DNA of 9,466 nt. It comes from an uncultured Bacilli bacterium (lineage in GTDB: Bacteria > Bacillota_I > Bacilli_A > RF39 > UBA660). The stretch spans positions 1-9,466 of the forward strand of contig CANPXQ010000028.1 in the NCBI GenBank assembly GCA_947586295.1, in the 5' to 3' direction. The notes beneath the pieces were generated by a model. The model saw only the letters and a list, made by a program, of their open reading frames with translations. It did no database searches and was not told where the DNA came from. Positions 1-7,211 of this stretch are shown in pieces. The number at the start of each line of letters is the position of its first letter. Position 1 is the first letter of the stretch. A program made the translations under genes and the position numbers.

Positions 1-2815
1 CCCCACACGTACAAGTGCGATCTGGCATATCATAACCACTTTTATAATCATCCGCCAGTTTTTTACCATCAATTTCAAAAATACTTTGGCAACAATTAGG
101 ACAAACATAATGCGGAGGTAAGCCATTTACTTCTGTTATTCCCATCATTGTTGCAACTAAGGAAGATCCGACACTGCCTCGAGAACCAACAAAATAACCA
201 TCAGCATTACTTTTTTTAACTAATTTTTCCGCGATTAAATATATAACATCATAACCGCCTCCAATAATCCCATTAAGTTCTGCCGTAAGCCGATCTTCAA
301 CAATTTGTGGTAACTGTTCACCATAAATTTCGTGAGCTTTTTTATATACCATATCTCGACACTCATTAGCCGAATTTTCCATTATCGGAGTATATAATTT
401 ATCTCGAATAATTTGCAATTGTTCGATCATATCCGCAATCTTATTAGGATTTTTAATAACTATTTCTTCTCTTTTCTTTTCATCTAAAAAATTAAAAGCT
501 TCCAACATTTCTTCCGTTGTTAAAAAATACATATTAGGTATTTCAATTCCTTCTTTATTTAAAGGATGAAGTTTACCATTAGTTTTTTGATTAATAATTA
601 CTTTACGATAAATTAAATCTTCTTTATATAAATTATGAACATCTCCCACAGCCACAACTAATTTAGCTTTTTTTTCAGCTAGAGAAATAATTCTTTTAAG
701 ATAATTTTGATATTCCATTAGGCTATGAAATAGACCATTATTACCAATTAAATGACTACAACTAGATGCCGGATATACTTCCACATAATCATAAAAATCT
801 AAAGCATCCAATAATTCTTCATCAGTTAAATTTAGACCCTTTTCAAATATTTCACCATTAATACAACCACTACCTATAAGTAATCCTTCTTTTAATTTAA
901 TTAGTTCTTCACGAGGTATTTTAGGTTCTTTACCTTTATATAAATATTTTGTATTCGCTAAAGAAACTATTTTAAATAAGTTTTTTAATCCTATCTTATT
1001 TTTTACTAAAACAGTAAGATGAAAAGGTCTAGCGAATTTTATAGCATTTTCTTTATCAATTAATTTTTCTAAATCAGTAGTTGTTTTATAATTTTGATGT
1101 TTTAATTCTGTAAACATTTTATCTAAACATTTAGCTGTACCTTCACAGTCATAATCCGCCCGATGATGTTTTTCTTCATCCCAATCAACTTCCAAATTTT
1201 TAACTAAAGTGGATAATTTATGATTGCGCCATTCAGGATGTAAATTTCGGGCTAAAGTCATTGTATCAATTACCGTATAATTAAATTCTCCCAAATTATA
1301 TTTTTCCATAGCGTGGGTCACAAAACCAATATCAAAAGCCGCATTATGGGCTACTAAAGGTAAATCTTTACAAAATTCTAAAAATCTTTTCGTAACATTT
1401 TCTTCATTATCTTTACCCTTTAACATTTCATCAGTTATTTGCGTTAATTCACTTATAAATTTAGGTAAAGGTTTTTCATAACTAATTAATTCATCAAACC
1501 GATCAATAATTTCATTATTTTTAATTTTAACAGCTCCTATTTCAATCATCTGATCAACACCATAATTTAATCCGGTTGTTTCCGTATCAAATACAACATA
1601 TTCTTGGTCAAATAAAGGAAATGTTTTATTATTAAAAACAATATTTGAATTAATATCAACTACATTAAGTTCTACCCCATACAAAGCTTTAAATTTATCC
1701 TTATCCTCTAATCCTTTATTAATTTTCGCAACAGTATTATATATATCCGGATAGGCTTGTAAAACATTATGATCTGTTACCGCTACGGCTTTATGACCTA
1801 AAGAATAGGCCAAATTAACTAAATCTTCCGCTTTAATTACCCCATCCATCATACTCATCATCGTATGGGCGTGTAATTCTACTCTTTTTTCCGGAGCATT
1901 ATCCTTTAATTCTTTTTCTTTTGAGGGAATTATTTCAATATTACGGGCATTAATAATCATCATTTTTAAATAGGTATCCATTTCCACATTACCGTGAACT
2001 CTTAACCATTTTCCCTTAGCCATTTTTTTCTTTAAACTTTTAAATTCTTTTTCTACTTGGCGATATTCTTCTTCATTAAAAGTTAATACTTTCATTAAAT
2101 AACTATCGGTTTTATCACTAACCTTGGCATTTATTATATAAAAAGAACCTTTTTTTCCTTGACGTTCAACCGCCTCATAATCAAACAAATAAACTTCTAC
2201 GATTATATTCCGGGTTTCCCCTAAAATATTATTTAAAGCTGTAACAGCGCCATCTTTATGTTCCCCATAGATTACAGGACTAGGAGCTACTACTTCCACA
2301 GCTTGTTTTGCATTTTTTATTTCCTCTTTAATAGTATCGTTTAACTTTTGATTAAATTTAACATTTAACTTATAATCCTTAAAACCCCATTTATGCAATT
2401 TAGCAGTCATTACTTTAATTTCTTTTTCTAATTCTTCACATTCTTTAAGACTACCTACTTCGATCGTAATATCTTTTTCCTTTATAATTATAGGAGCTTT
2501 TTTTAAATTAATCAAAGAAGGATGTTTAATAATAATATCGTCGATAAATTCGGTTAAATATTCTAAGATATCATCATCTTTTATATTTTCATAACTTAAA
2601 TCCAGTTCACATTTATTTTGGAAATTAATTCCATTTTTAGCTGCGGAAAATAACCCACTAGCTACATCAACAGGCAACACATTTTGGCTTTTCAAATAAA
2701 CTTCAAAACTCTCCAATTTTTTATTTAAAATAACTTTCGTAATTTCACAATCATTTAACTCTTTTGTAAAACCAATGCTATTTAAAAATCTTTTTAGTTC
2801 ATCGTTCAAAATCAT
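1..2815 (-). CDS. polC: DNA polymerase III PolC-type, N-terminal 938 residues (3' end outside window)
   Basis: PolC is the replicative DNA polymerase of low-GC Gram-positives and carries its own 3'-5' proofreading exonuclease. My reading of the minus strand stays open from the ATG at 2815 to the window edge. In order it shows an N-terminal domain, an OB-fold (about 204-293), and a PHP domain with H315-A-H317 and D348-H349. Inserted into the PHP domain is a DEDDh exonuclease with D410/E412 in FDTETTGL, D495 in HNAAFD, and H551/D556 in HRADYD. The polymerase module begins with GSRGS (877-881) and the zinc-binding C905-PN-C908, with C935-T-C937-G just before the edge. PolC proteins are usually about 1,400-1,450 residues, so roughly 500, including the catalytic aspartates of the palm, lie outside. 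The start overlaps the end of dnaE by 17 bases. A TTG at 2809 is an alternative start better spaced from GTGGTGA. Identity is secure. Confidence 0.96.
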   Translation of the reverse strand, partial: MILNDELKRFLNSIGFTKELNDCEITKVILNKKLESFEVYLKSQNVLPVDVASGLFSAAKNGINFQNKCELDLSYENIKDDDILEYLTEFIDDIIIKHPSLINLKKAPIIIKEKDITIEVGSLKECEELEKEIKVMTAKLHKWGFKDYKLNVKFNQKLNDTIKEEIKNAKQAVEVVAPSPVIYGEHKDGAVTALNNILGETRNIIVEVYLFDYEAVERQGKKGSFYIINAKVSDKTDSYLMKVLTFNEEEYRQVEKEFKSLKKKMAKGKWLRVHGNVEMDTYLKMMIINARNIEIIPSKEKELKDNAPEKRVELHAHTMMSMMDGVIKAEDLVNLAYSLGHKAVAVTDHNVLQAYPDIYNTVAKINKGLEDKDKFKALYGVELNVVDINSNIVFNNKTFPLFDQEYVVFDTETTGLNYGVDQMIEIGAVKIKNNEIIDRFDELISYEKPLPKFISELTQITDEMLKGKDNEENVTKRFLEFCKDLPLVAHNAAFDIGFVTHAMEKYNLGEFNYTVIDTMTLARNLHPEWRNHKLSTLVKNLEVDWDEEKHHRADYDCEGTAKCLDKMFTELKHQNYKTTTDLEKLIDKENAIKFARPFHLTVLVKNKIGLKNLFKIVSLANTKYLYKGKEPKIPREELIKLKEGLLIGSGCINGEIFEKGLNLTDEELLDALDFYDYVEVYPASSCSHLIGNNGLFHSLMEYQNYLKRIISLAEKKAKLVVAVGDVHNLYKEDLIYRKVIINQKTNGKLHPLNKEGIEIPNMYFLTTEEMLEAFNFLDEKKREEIVIKNPNKIADMIEQLQIIRDKLYTPIMENSANECRDMVYKKAHEIYGEQLPQIVEDRLTAELNGIIGGGYDVIYLIAEKLVKKSNADGYFVGSRGSVGSSLVATMMGITEVNGLPPHYVCPNCCQSIFEIDGKKLADDYKSGYDMPDRTCTCG

Positions 2816-5651
2816 TCACCACTTTCTTCATATTATTAACAATTATTTGTAATTTGTCAAATCTTTTAGTAACACTGCCATATACCATAACTAAATCATT
2901 AACTTTAATATTTTCTAAATATTTATAACTTTCCGGAAAAACCGTAAAACTAGTTTCCCCTGTTTCATCTGAGGCTTCCAAAAAAGCCATATCCTCGTTA
3001 TTTTTAGTTTTAATATTCGTTATTTTCGTTATTAAGACAACCATTTTAACTTTTTTAAATTGCATATTTACCATATCAGTTATTTTTAAAACATTACAGT
3101 AGCGACTAGAAGGATGATTACTTAAAAACATATCATAACTGGCAATTTCATTTGCTCTTTTTTCTTCTATAGATAAATCCGGATATAATTTTAAACTAGG
3201 TTTATCTATTGATTGATCATTCATTAAACAATAATTTAAAACCATATCATAATTATTTATTAAAGTATTTTCATTTAAATTAAAACAACTTAAAGCTTCC
3301 GCTTTTATTAATTTTATTACTAATTCTTTATTTAAAAAATCTTGGCATTTATAGATAAAATCAAAATAATCCCAAAACTTTTCTTCGCGAACACGCATTA
3401 TTTTTAATGCTAGTTCACTCGTAATATTATTTATCTGTTTTATTGGTAAATATAACACATTATCTAAAATAGTATAATTTTTTACCCCATTAACTGTAGG
3501 CTTTACTATTTTAAAATTTTTAGACTTTAAACTAATAATTATTTCTTTTATTTTTTCTTTAGAAGCTGTTTTTAACATTTCTAAAGTAAAATAGGCCTTA
3601 TAATACGTTTTTAAATAAGCCATTTGATACGCTAAAACAGCATAAGCAACCGAATGGCTTTTATTAAACCCATAACTTGCAAACTTTTCGATATCCTGAT
3701 AAATTGCTAAAGCGACTTCCTTAGAATAATTATTTTTTAAAGCCCTTTGGATGAATTTTTCTTTTTCTTTTTTTAAATCAATATCTTTTTTCTTGGCAAT
3801 AGCTCTTCTAATAATATCCGCCTCAGCTAAAGAATAACTAGCAACTTTCGTTAAGATTAGCATTATTTGTTCTTGATATAAAATTATTCCATAAGTCTCT
3901 TTTAAAATAGGTTCTAAATCGGGAGAAATATAAGTTATTTTAGCTTTTTTATTTTTTCTTTCTAAATATAGATTAATATGTTCTTTAGCTCCTGGCCTAA
4001 CTAGCGCTACCGCCGCAATTAAATCCGAAAAACAATTAATTTTATAAGTTGTCAAAAACTTTCGCATTAAAGGTGTTTCAAATTGAAAAATACCATCGAC
4101 ATCTAAATTATTAAATAAAGCAAAAACTCGCGGATCTTCTAAAGAAATAGCATTTAAATTACAATTAGGAATATTTTGAATTACCGCGGCAATAAAACTT
4201 AAATTTTTTAACCCTAAAAAGTCCATTTTCAATAAACCTAAAGTCTCTAAATAATCCATCGTAACGCCTGTTAAAAGTTCGCCATTACTTTCACAAATCG
4301 GAATTATGTTATCTAATTTTTCTTTAGAAATTATTATACCTGCGGCATGTGTTGAGACATTTCTTTTTAAAAACTCTAATTTTTGAGCAACTTTATATAA
4401 AGTCGCTAGTTCATTATAATTTTTTAAATATTGCCGCACAATTCCATTATTTAAATTCTCTTTTAAAGTTAAATTAGAATCAATATTTTTAATAAATTTA
4501 TTAAAAATATTATCGGGAATATTTAAAATTTTCGCACATTCTCTTAACACTAATTTAGCTTTTAAAGTAGTAAAAGTTAATCCCCTAGCAACATTATCTA
4601 CCCCATATTTATTTTTAACATAACTTATAACTTCTTCTCTTTTTAAAGCATCAAAGTCAATATCAATATCCGGCATCGTGATCCTTTCTGGATTCAAGAA
4701 ACGTTCAAAAAGCAAATTATATTGCAAAGGATCAATATCGGTTATTCCAATGGCATAACTTACAATAGATGCCGCCGCACTTCCCCGACAACCCACTAAA
4801 ATATTATGTTTTTTAGCATATAAAACATAATCATAAACAATTAAAAAATAATCCGCAAAATGCATTTTTTCAATAACACTTAATTCATAATTTAATCTTT
4901 TTTGATATTGTATAGGCACATTACCTTTTTTTCTTTTTATTAGTCCTTTATGAGCTAAAGCCTTAAGAAAGGTTAGCGAATCATATTTATTAGAAAATAT
5001 AGGAGTATAATTTTGATTTAAAGGAATAACTATATTTACCTTCTTAACAAAATCATTAATAGCCGCATAATATTGTTCTTTTATTTCGCGATAATAATTA
5101 TCAAGATATTTTTTTTCTTCCCTTAAAGCTAATTTATCAAGATAAGTTAAATAAATTAAATCTTGTTGGTAAATTGCTCTAATATCATTGACAAAAATAA
5201 CATTGTTCGTTATTTTTAAAGCCTTATTATATTCTCCATCCATAGATATACCTAAATATAAATCATCTTGCATAAACTCCAAATTAGAATATAAATGATG
5301 ACTAGGAGTTGGTAAAATAATTAATAAATTATCTTTAAATTCTTTAATTATAGAAATATCTAAAGTACCTTTTTCTATTATAGTATTAATTTTTAATAAA
5401 GCTTTATAACCTTCATAATTTTTGGCATATAAATATACGTTAGTATCTTCCATAATAACACTTAAACCAATTAACGGTTTAATATTATTTTTTTGACATT
5501 TAAAATAAAAATCTAAAACGCCAAATAAATTATCATCAACTATCGCAGCCGCTTTAATATTATTTTTCACTAAAAACAAAATTAAGTCATCTACCTTAAT
5601 TAAGCTTTTTAATAAAGAATTGTCAGTTGTGATCTTTAATGGTGGGTACAT
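2799..5651 (-). CDS. dnaE: DNA polymerase III alpha subunit, DnaE-type, short, with degenerate PHP domain
   Basis: DnaE is a C-family polymerase. In organisms that also have PolC it typically extends RNA primers before PolC takes over. At 950 residues it is shorter than Bacillus DnaE (about 1,115). The N-terminal PHP region (about 1-210) has lost the usual histidines: where relatives read HLxVHSxYSLL this one reads PLKITTDNSLL, and the TDH-like motif is VDD (38-40). The polymerase core is intact: GCRGS (287-291), catalytic D328 and D330 in PDIDIDF, D477 in KMDFLG, STHAAG (433-438) and FNKSHSVAYA (662-671). A helix-hairpin-helix region (about 715-790) follows, then an OB-fold (about 866-945). 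SLKLY (819-823) faintly resembles a clamp-binding motif. AGGAG lies six bases before the ATG. The gene follows a 119-residue ORF by 64 bases and overlaps polC. The family call is secure; loss of PHP function is inferred. Confidence 0.96.
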   Translation of the reverse strand: MYPPLKITTDNSLLKSLIKVDDLILFLVKNNIKAAAIVDDNLFGVLDFYFKCQKNNIKPLIGLSVIMEDTNVYLYAKNYEGYKALLKINTIIEKGTLDISIIKEFKDNLLIILPTPSHHLYSNLEFMQDDLYLGISMDGEYNKALKITNNVIFVNDIRAIYQQDLIYLTYLDKLALREEKKYLDNYYREIKEQYYAAINDFVKKVNIVIPLNQNYTPIFSNKYDSLTFLKALAHKGLIKRKKGNVPIQYQKRLNYELSVIEKMHFADYFLIVYDYVLYAKKHNILVGCRGSAAASIVSYAIGITDIDPLQYNLLFERFLNPERITMPDIDIDFDALKREEVISYVKNKYGVDNVARGLTFTTLKAKLVLRECAKILNIPDNIFNKFIKNIDSNLTLKENLNNGIVRQYLKNYNELATLYKVAQKLEFLKRNVSTHAAGIIISKEKLDNIIPICESNGELLTGVTMDYLETLGLLKMDFLGLKNLSFIAAVIQNIPNCNLNAISLEDPRVFALFNNLDVDGIFQFETPLMRKFLTTYKINCFSDLIAAVALVRPGAKEHINLYLERKNKKAKITYISPDLEPILKETYGIILYQEQIMLILTKVASYSLAEADIIRRAIAKKKDIDLKKEKEKFIQRALKNNYSKEVALAIYQDIEKFASYGFNKSHSVAYAVLAYQMAYLKTYYKAYFTLEMLKTASKEKIKEIIISLKSKNFKIVKPTVNGVKNYTILDNVLYLPIKQINNITSELALKIMRVREEKFWDYFDFIYKCQDFLNKELVIKLIKAEALSCFNLNENTLINNYDMVLNYCLMNDQSIDKPSLKLYPDLSIEEKRANEIASYDMFLSNHPSSRYCNVLKITDMVNMQFKKVKMVVLITKITNIKTKNNEDMAFLEASDETGETSFTVFPESYKYLENIKVNDLVMVYGSVTKRFDKLQIIVNNMKKVVNDFER
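2807..2823 (-). promoter_or_regulatory. polC ribosome binding site and start choice, inside dnaE
   Basis: On the minus strand the purine-rich AGTGGTGA (2816-2823) lies directly before ATG at 2815, which is closer than usual for a Shine-Dalgarno element. A TTG two codons on (2807-2809) has a more normal spacing of about six bases. Either start leaves the polC start inside the last codons of dnaE (stop TGA at 2799-2801). Ribosomes finishing dnaE would therefore end within a few bases of the polC start, which favours translational coupling by reinitiation. The coupling is inferred. Confidence 0.5.
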
Positions 5652-5657
5652 ACTAAA

Positions 5658-5662
5658 CTCCT
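5658..5662 (-). promoter_or_regulatory. dnaE ribosome binding site
   Basis: AGGAG on the minus strand is followed by a six-base spacer (TTTAGT) and ATG. It is a standard strong site and supports the start at 5651. Confidence 0.75.
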
Positions 5663-5668
5663 AAATAA

Positions 5669-5697
5669 ATTATAGCACTTTCTAAAAATTAAATTAA
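5669..5697 (-). promoter_or_regulatory. Putative dnaE promoter with extended -10
   Basis: On the minus strand the perfect -10 TATAAT (5669-5674) is preceded by TGC, giving an extended -10 (TGnTATAAT). A weak -35, TTAATT (5692-5697), sits 17 bases upstream. Initiation about seven bases after the -10 would fall near 5662, at the edge of the AGGAG, so the mRNA would have almost no leader before the ribosome site. In such AT-rich DNA a chance match is possible. No terminator separates dnaE from the gene before it, so this would be an internal promoter adding to read-through. Confidence 0.45.
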
Positions 5698-5715
5698 CCC
5701 ACAATTATTCTTTTT

Positions 5716-6075
5716 TTATATCCAACGAGAAATATAGATTATTTTTGTTGTATCTTCTTCGTATTTATCAAATATTTTAATAATAGATTTAATCATTTCT
5801 TTTAATTTATCTTTAACATCAGTTTTTATGCGAACCAAGACAATTTGTTTTTGAAAAGCTTGACGAAATAAATAATCATCAATATATTTACTTACAATAT
5901 AATCTAATTCTTTAATAGTTTTTATATCCTCAGCATTAGATACATCAATTCGAAAAATATATTCTTGATATATTCTAATTATTTTTGCCGTTATAACATC
6001 ATTTTCTAAAGGTATAAAATTAGTTATTTTATAAAAATTAGGACAATTTTTAATTATCTCTTTATTACTATTCAT
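5716..6075 (-). CDS. Hypothetical protein, 119 residues, first gene of the dnaE-polC cluster
   Basis: I do not recognise this protein. It is a lysine- and isoleucine-rich soluble protein with no signal peptide, no membrane segment and one cysteine (C11). By eye it alternates strands and helices. Strands are likely at about 26-45 (VITAKIIRIYQEYIFRIDVS) and 77-84 (KQIVLVRI). Helices are likely at about 48-74 and 86-106, and it ends in a short hydrophobic strand (IIYISRWI). This pattern would fit a small alpha/beta fold, but no function follows from it. The start is supported by AGGA eight bases upstream (6084-6087), with GAGG three bases upstream as well, and a promoter-like pair precedes it. 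It reads in the same direction as dnaE, 64 bases upstream with no visible terminator, so co-transcription with the polymerases is likely. The gene is probably real because it fills the strand with proper signals. Confidence 0.75.
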   Translation of the reverse strand: MNSNKEIIKNCPNFYKITNFIPLENDVITAKIIRIYQEYIFRIDVSNAEDIKTIKELDYIVSKYIDDYLFRQAFQKQIVLVRIKTDVKDKLKEMIKSIIKIFDKYEEDTTKIIYISRWI

Positions 6076-6098
6076 TTACCTCATCCTACCTTAATAAA

Positions 6099-6127
6099 AT
6101 ATTACTATATTTTTTTTAGTATGTAAA
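6099..6127 (-). promoter_or_regulatory. Putative promoter of the 119-residue gene and downstream dnaE-polC
   Basis: On the minus strand a -35 TTTACA (6122-6127) and a -10 TAATAT (6099-6104) are separated by 17 bases. The predicted start is near 6092, about 17 bases before the ATG at 6075. The -10 is a weak match (4 of 6), and TATAGT nearby is an alternative. The -35 lies inside the palindrome at 6122-6136. Confidence 0.45.
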
Positions 6128-6165
6128 GTCTTAACAAATAATTTTTTCAAAAAAATTGACTTTAC
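6122..6165. promoter_or_regulatory. Nested inverted repeats between divergent promoters, candidate operator
   Basis: Three symmetric elements lie between the divergent genes. TGTAAAGTCTTAACA (6122-6136) is a 15-base near-palindrome whose arms pair at six of seven positions. GTAAAGTC (6123-6130) is the exact inverse of GACTTTAC (6158-6165), with centres 35 bases apart. Within this, AATTTTTT (6140-6147) and AAAAAATT (6150-6157) form another inverted repeat. The outer arms overlap the proposed -35 of both promoters. This is the geometry expected for a regulator acting on both genes, or for a DNA hairpin, but AT-rich DNA makes inverted repeats easily and no regulator gene is in the window. Confidence 0.4.
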
Positions 6166-6184
6166 TAAAAATAATTTTTAAGAT
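6156..6184 (+). promoter_or_regulatory. Putative promoter of the VanY-family gene
   Basis: TTGACT (6156-6161, five of six to consensus) and TAAGAT (6179-6184, four of six) are 17 bases apart. The predicted transcription start is near 6191, leaving a leader of about 29 bases before the first GTG. The right arm of the flanking inverted repeat overlaps the -35. Confidence 0.55.
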
Positions 6185-6209
6185 ATATTTAGTAGTTTAT
6201 ATATAAGGG

Positions 6210-6215
6210 AAAGGA
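6210..6215 (+). promoter_or_regulatory. Ribosome binding site deciding between two GTG starts
   Basis: AAAGGA precedes two in-frame GTG codons at 6220 and 6226, at spacings of 4 and 10 bases. Neither is ideal. The ATG at 6216 is in another frame and stops after eight codons, so it is not the start. The choice changes the protein by only two residues. Confidence 0.5.
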
Positions 6216-6219
6216 ATGG

Positions 6220-7188
6220 GTGTTTGTGAAAAAAAGATATAAACTAAAAAGTAGTGTTTATTACATACTCGGCATAATTATAATTTTAGTTATCGGTATA
6301 TGCTTTGGTATAAAAAAATATAACGAATACCAGTATAAAAAAACTAATGAATATAAATTAACTACTATAGGTTACACTTTAGATGAAGCTAAAGAGTTGC
6401 TAAATAATTTAAATACTAACGATATTACTTATATATTAAATATTCGTTATGATAATAATATTTTAAAACTTATCCAAGAAAAATATTTTATTAAAAATAA
6501 ATTTCAAGAGTATTATGAATATTATCAAAAAAATAAAAAGAAAGAATTAAAGGATATTGTATCAACTATTAATACTTTAACTAATAATGCCTACTATTCA
6601 TTAGATTTAAATACCGATATGAGTAAAGAATACGCCATATTAGTAAATAAATATTATAAATTAGATAGTAATTATGAACCAGAAGATTTAGTTAGTGTTA
6701 AGATGGATTATTCGTGGGGAGAATATGGTTCGGTTAAGGTAAGACAAATAGTAATGGATAAATTTTTAGAAATGTGGCAGGATGCTTTACAAAGTGATAT
6801 CTATTTAATGATTTCTTCAGGATATCGTTCTTACGCCGATCAAGAAATAGTTTATGAAAATTATAAAAAGAATCAAGGCGAAGCATATGCCGATAAAATT
6901 GCGGCTAAGCCAGGATATAGTGAACATCAAACGGGATTATCAATTGATATTTTCTCCAAAACAAATTCTAATCGCAATACTTTTAGTGATAGTGAGGCGG
7001 CTAAATGGTTAAAAGATAATGCTTATAAATATGGTTTTATTTTAAGATATCCTTCCGATAAAGTAAGTTTAACAGGTTATCAATTTGAATCTTGGCACTA
7101 TCGTTATGTTGGTTTAGATATAGCGAAATACATATATGAAAACGATATAACTTATGAAGAATATTATGCTTATTTCTTAGATAAATAA
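6220..7188 (+). CDS. Membrane-anchored VanY-type D-alanyl-D-alanine carboxypeptidase (peptidase M15B)
   Basis: This zinc enzyme is expected to remove the terminal D-Ala from peptidoglycan stem pentapeptides outside the cell. A basic start (KKRYKLK) and one hydrophobic segment (about 14-30) form a signal anchor, leaving the rest extracellular. Residues about 45-105 are a helical lysine/tyrosine-rich region (GYTLDEAKELLNNL...) that I cannot name. The catalytic domain (about 135-305) shows SGYRS (200-204) and SEHQTGLSID (234-243) with zinc ligands H236 and D243. ESWH (290-293) holds the catalytic glutamate and third ligand, H293. All family motifs are present, so it should be active. No vanR/vanS or ligase genes are nearby, so a housekeeping role fits better than glycopeptide resistance. 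It diverges from the 119-residue gene and converges on the NlpC/P60-like gene. The start is GTG at 6220 or 6226. Confidence 0.93.
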   Translation: MFVKKRYKLKSSVYYILGIIIILVIGICFGIKKYNEYQYKKTNEYKLTTIGYTLDEAKELLNNLNTNDITYILNIRYDNNILKLIQEKYFIKNKFQEYYEYYQKNKKKELKDIVSTINTLTNNAYYSLDLNTDMSKEYAILVNKYYKLDSNYEPEDLVSVKMDYSWGEYGSVKVRQIVMDKFLEMWQDALQSDIYLMISSGYRSYADQEIVYENYKKNQGEAYADKIAAKPGYSEHQTGLSIDIFSKTNSNRNTFSDSEAAKWLKDNAYKYGFILRYPSDKVSLTGYQFESWHYRYVGLDIAKYIYENDITYEEYYAYFLDK

Positions 7189-7211
7189 AATGCTTGTTAC
7201 AGCATTTTATT
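7184..7211. terminator. Bidirectional Rho-independent terminator between convergent genes
   Basis: AATAAAATGCT (7184-7194) pairs perfectly with AGCATTTTATT (7201-7211) across a six-base loop, giving an 11-bp stem with T-rich flanks on both sides. The stem is GC-poor. The stop codon of the carboxypeptidase gene (TAA, 7186-7188) lies in the left arm, and that of the opposite gene (7207-7209) lies in the right arm, so one hairpin serves both transcripts. Confidence 0.8.

Noticed and set aside
1..6075. Mycoplasma genetic code (TGA read as Trp)
   Set aside because: TGG codons encode Trp in the genes, dnaE ends at TGA, and the reading frames are full length without reading through TGA.
6090..6219. 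Replication origin or DnaA-box cluster near the polymerase genes
   Set aside because: No TTATCCACA-like boxes are seen. The AT-richness and repeats are explained by divergent promoters.
6220..7188. VanY as part of a vancomycin resistance cluster
   Set aside because: No vanS/vanR, vanH, ligase or vanX genes are present. M15B carboxypeptidases are common housekeeping enzymes, and the gene sits among ordinary chromosomal genes.
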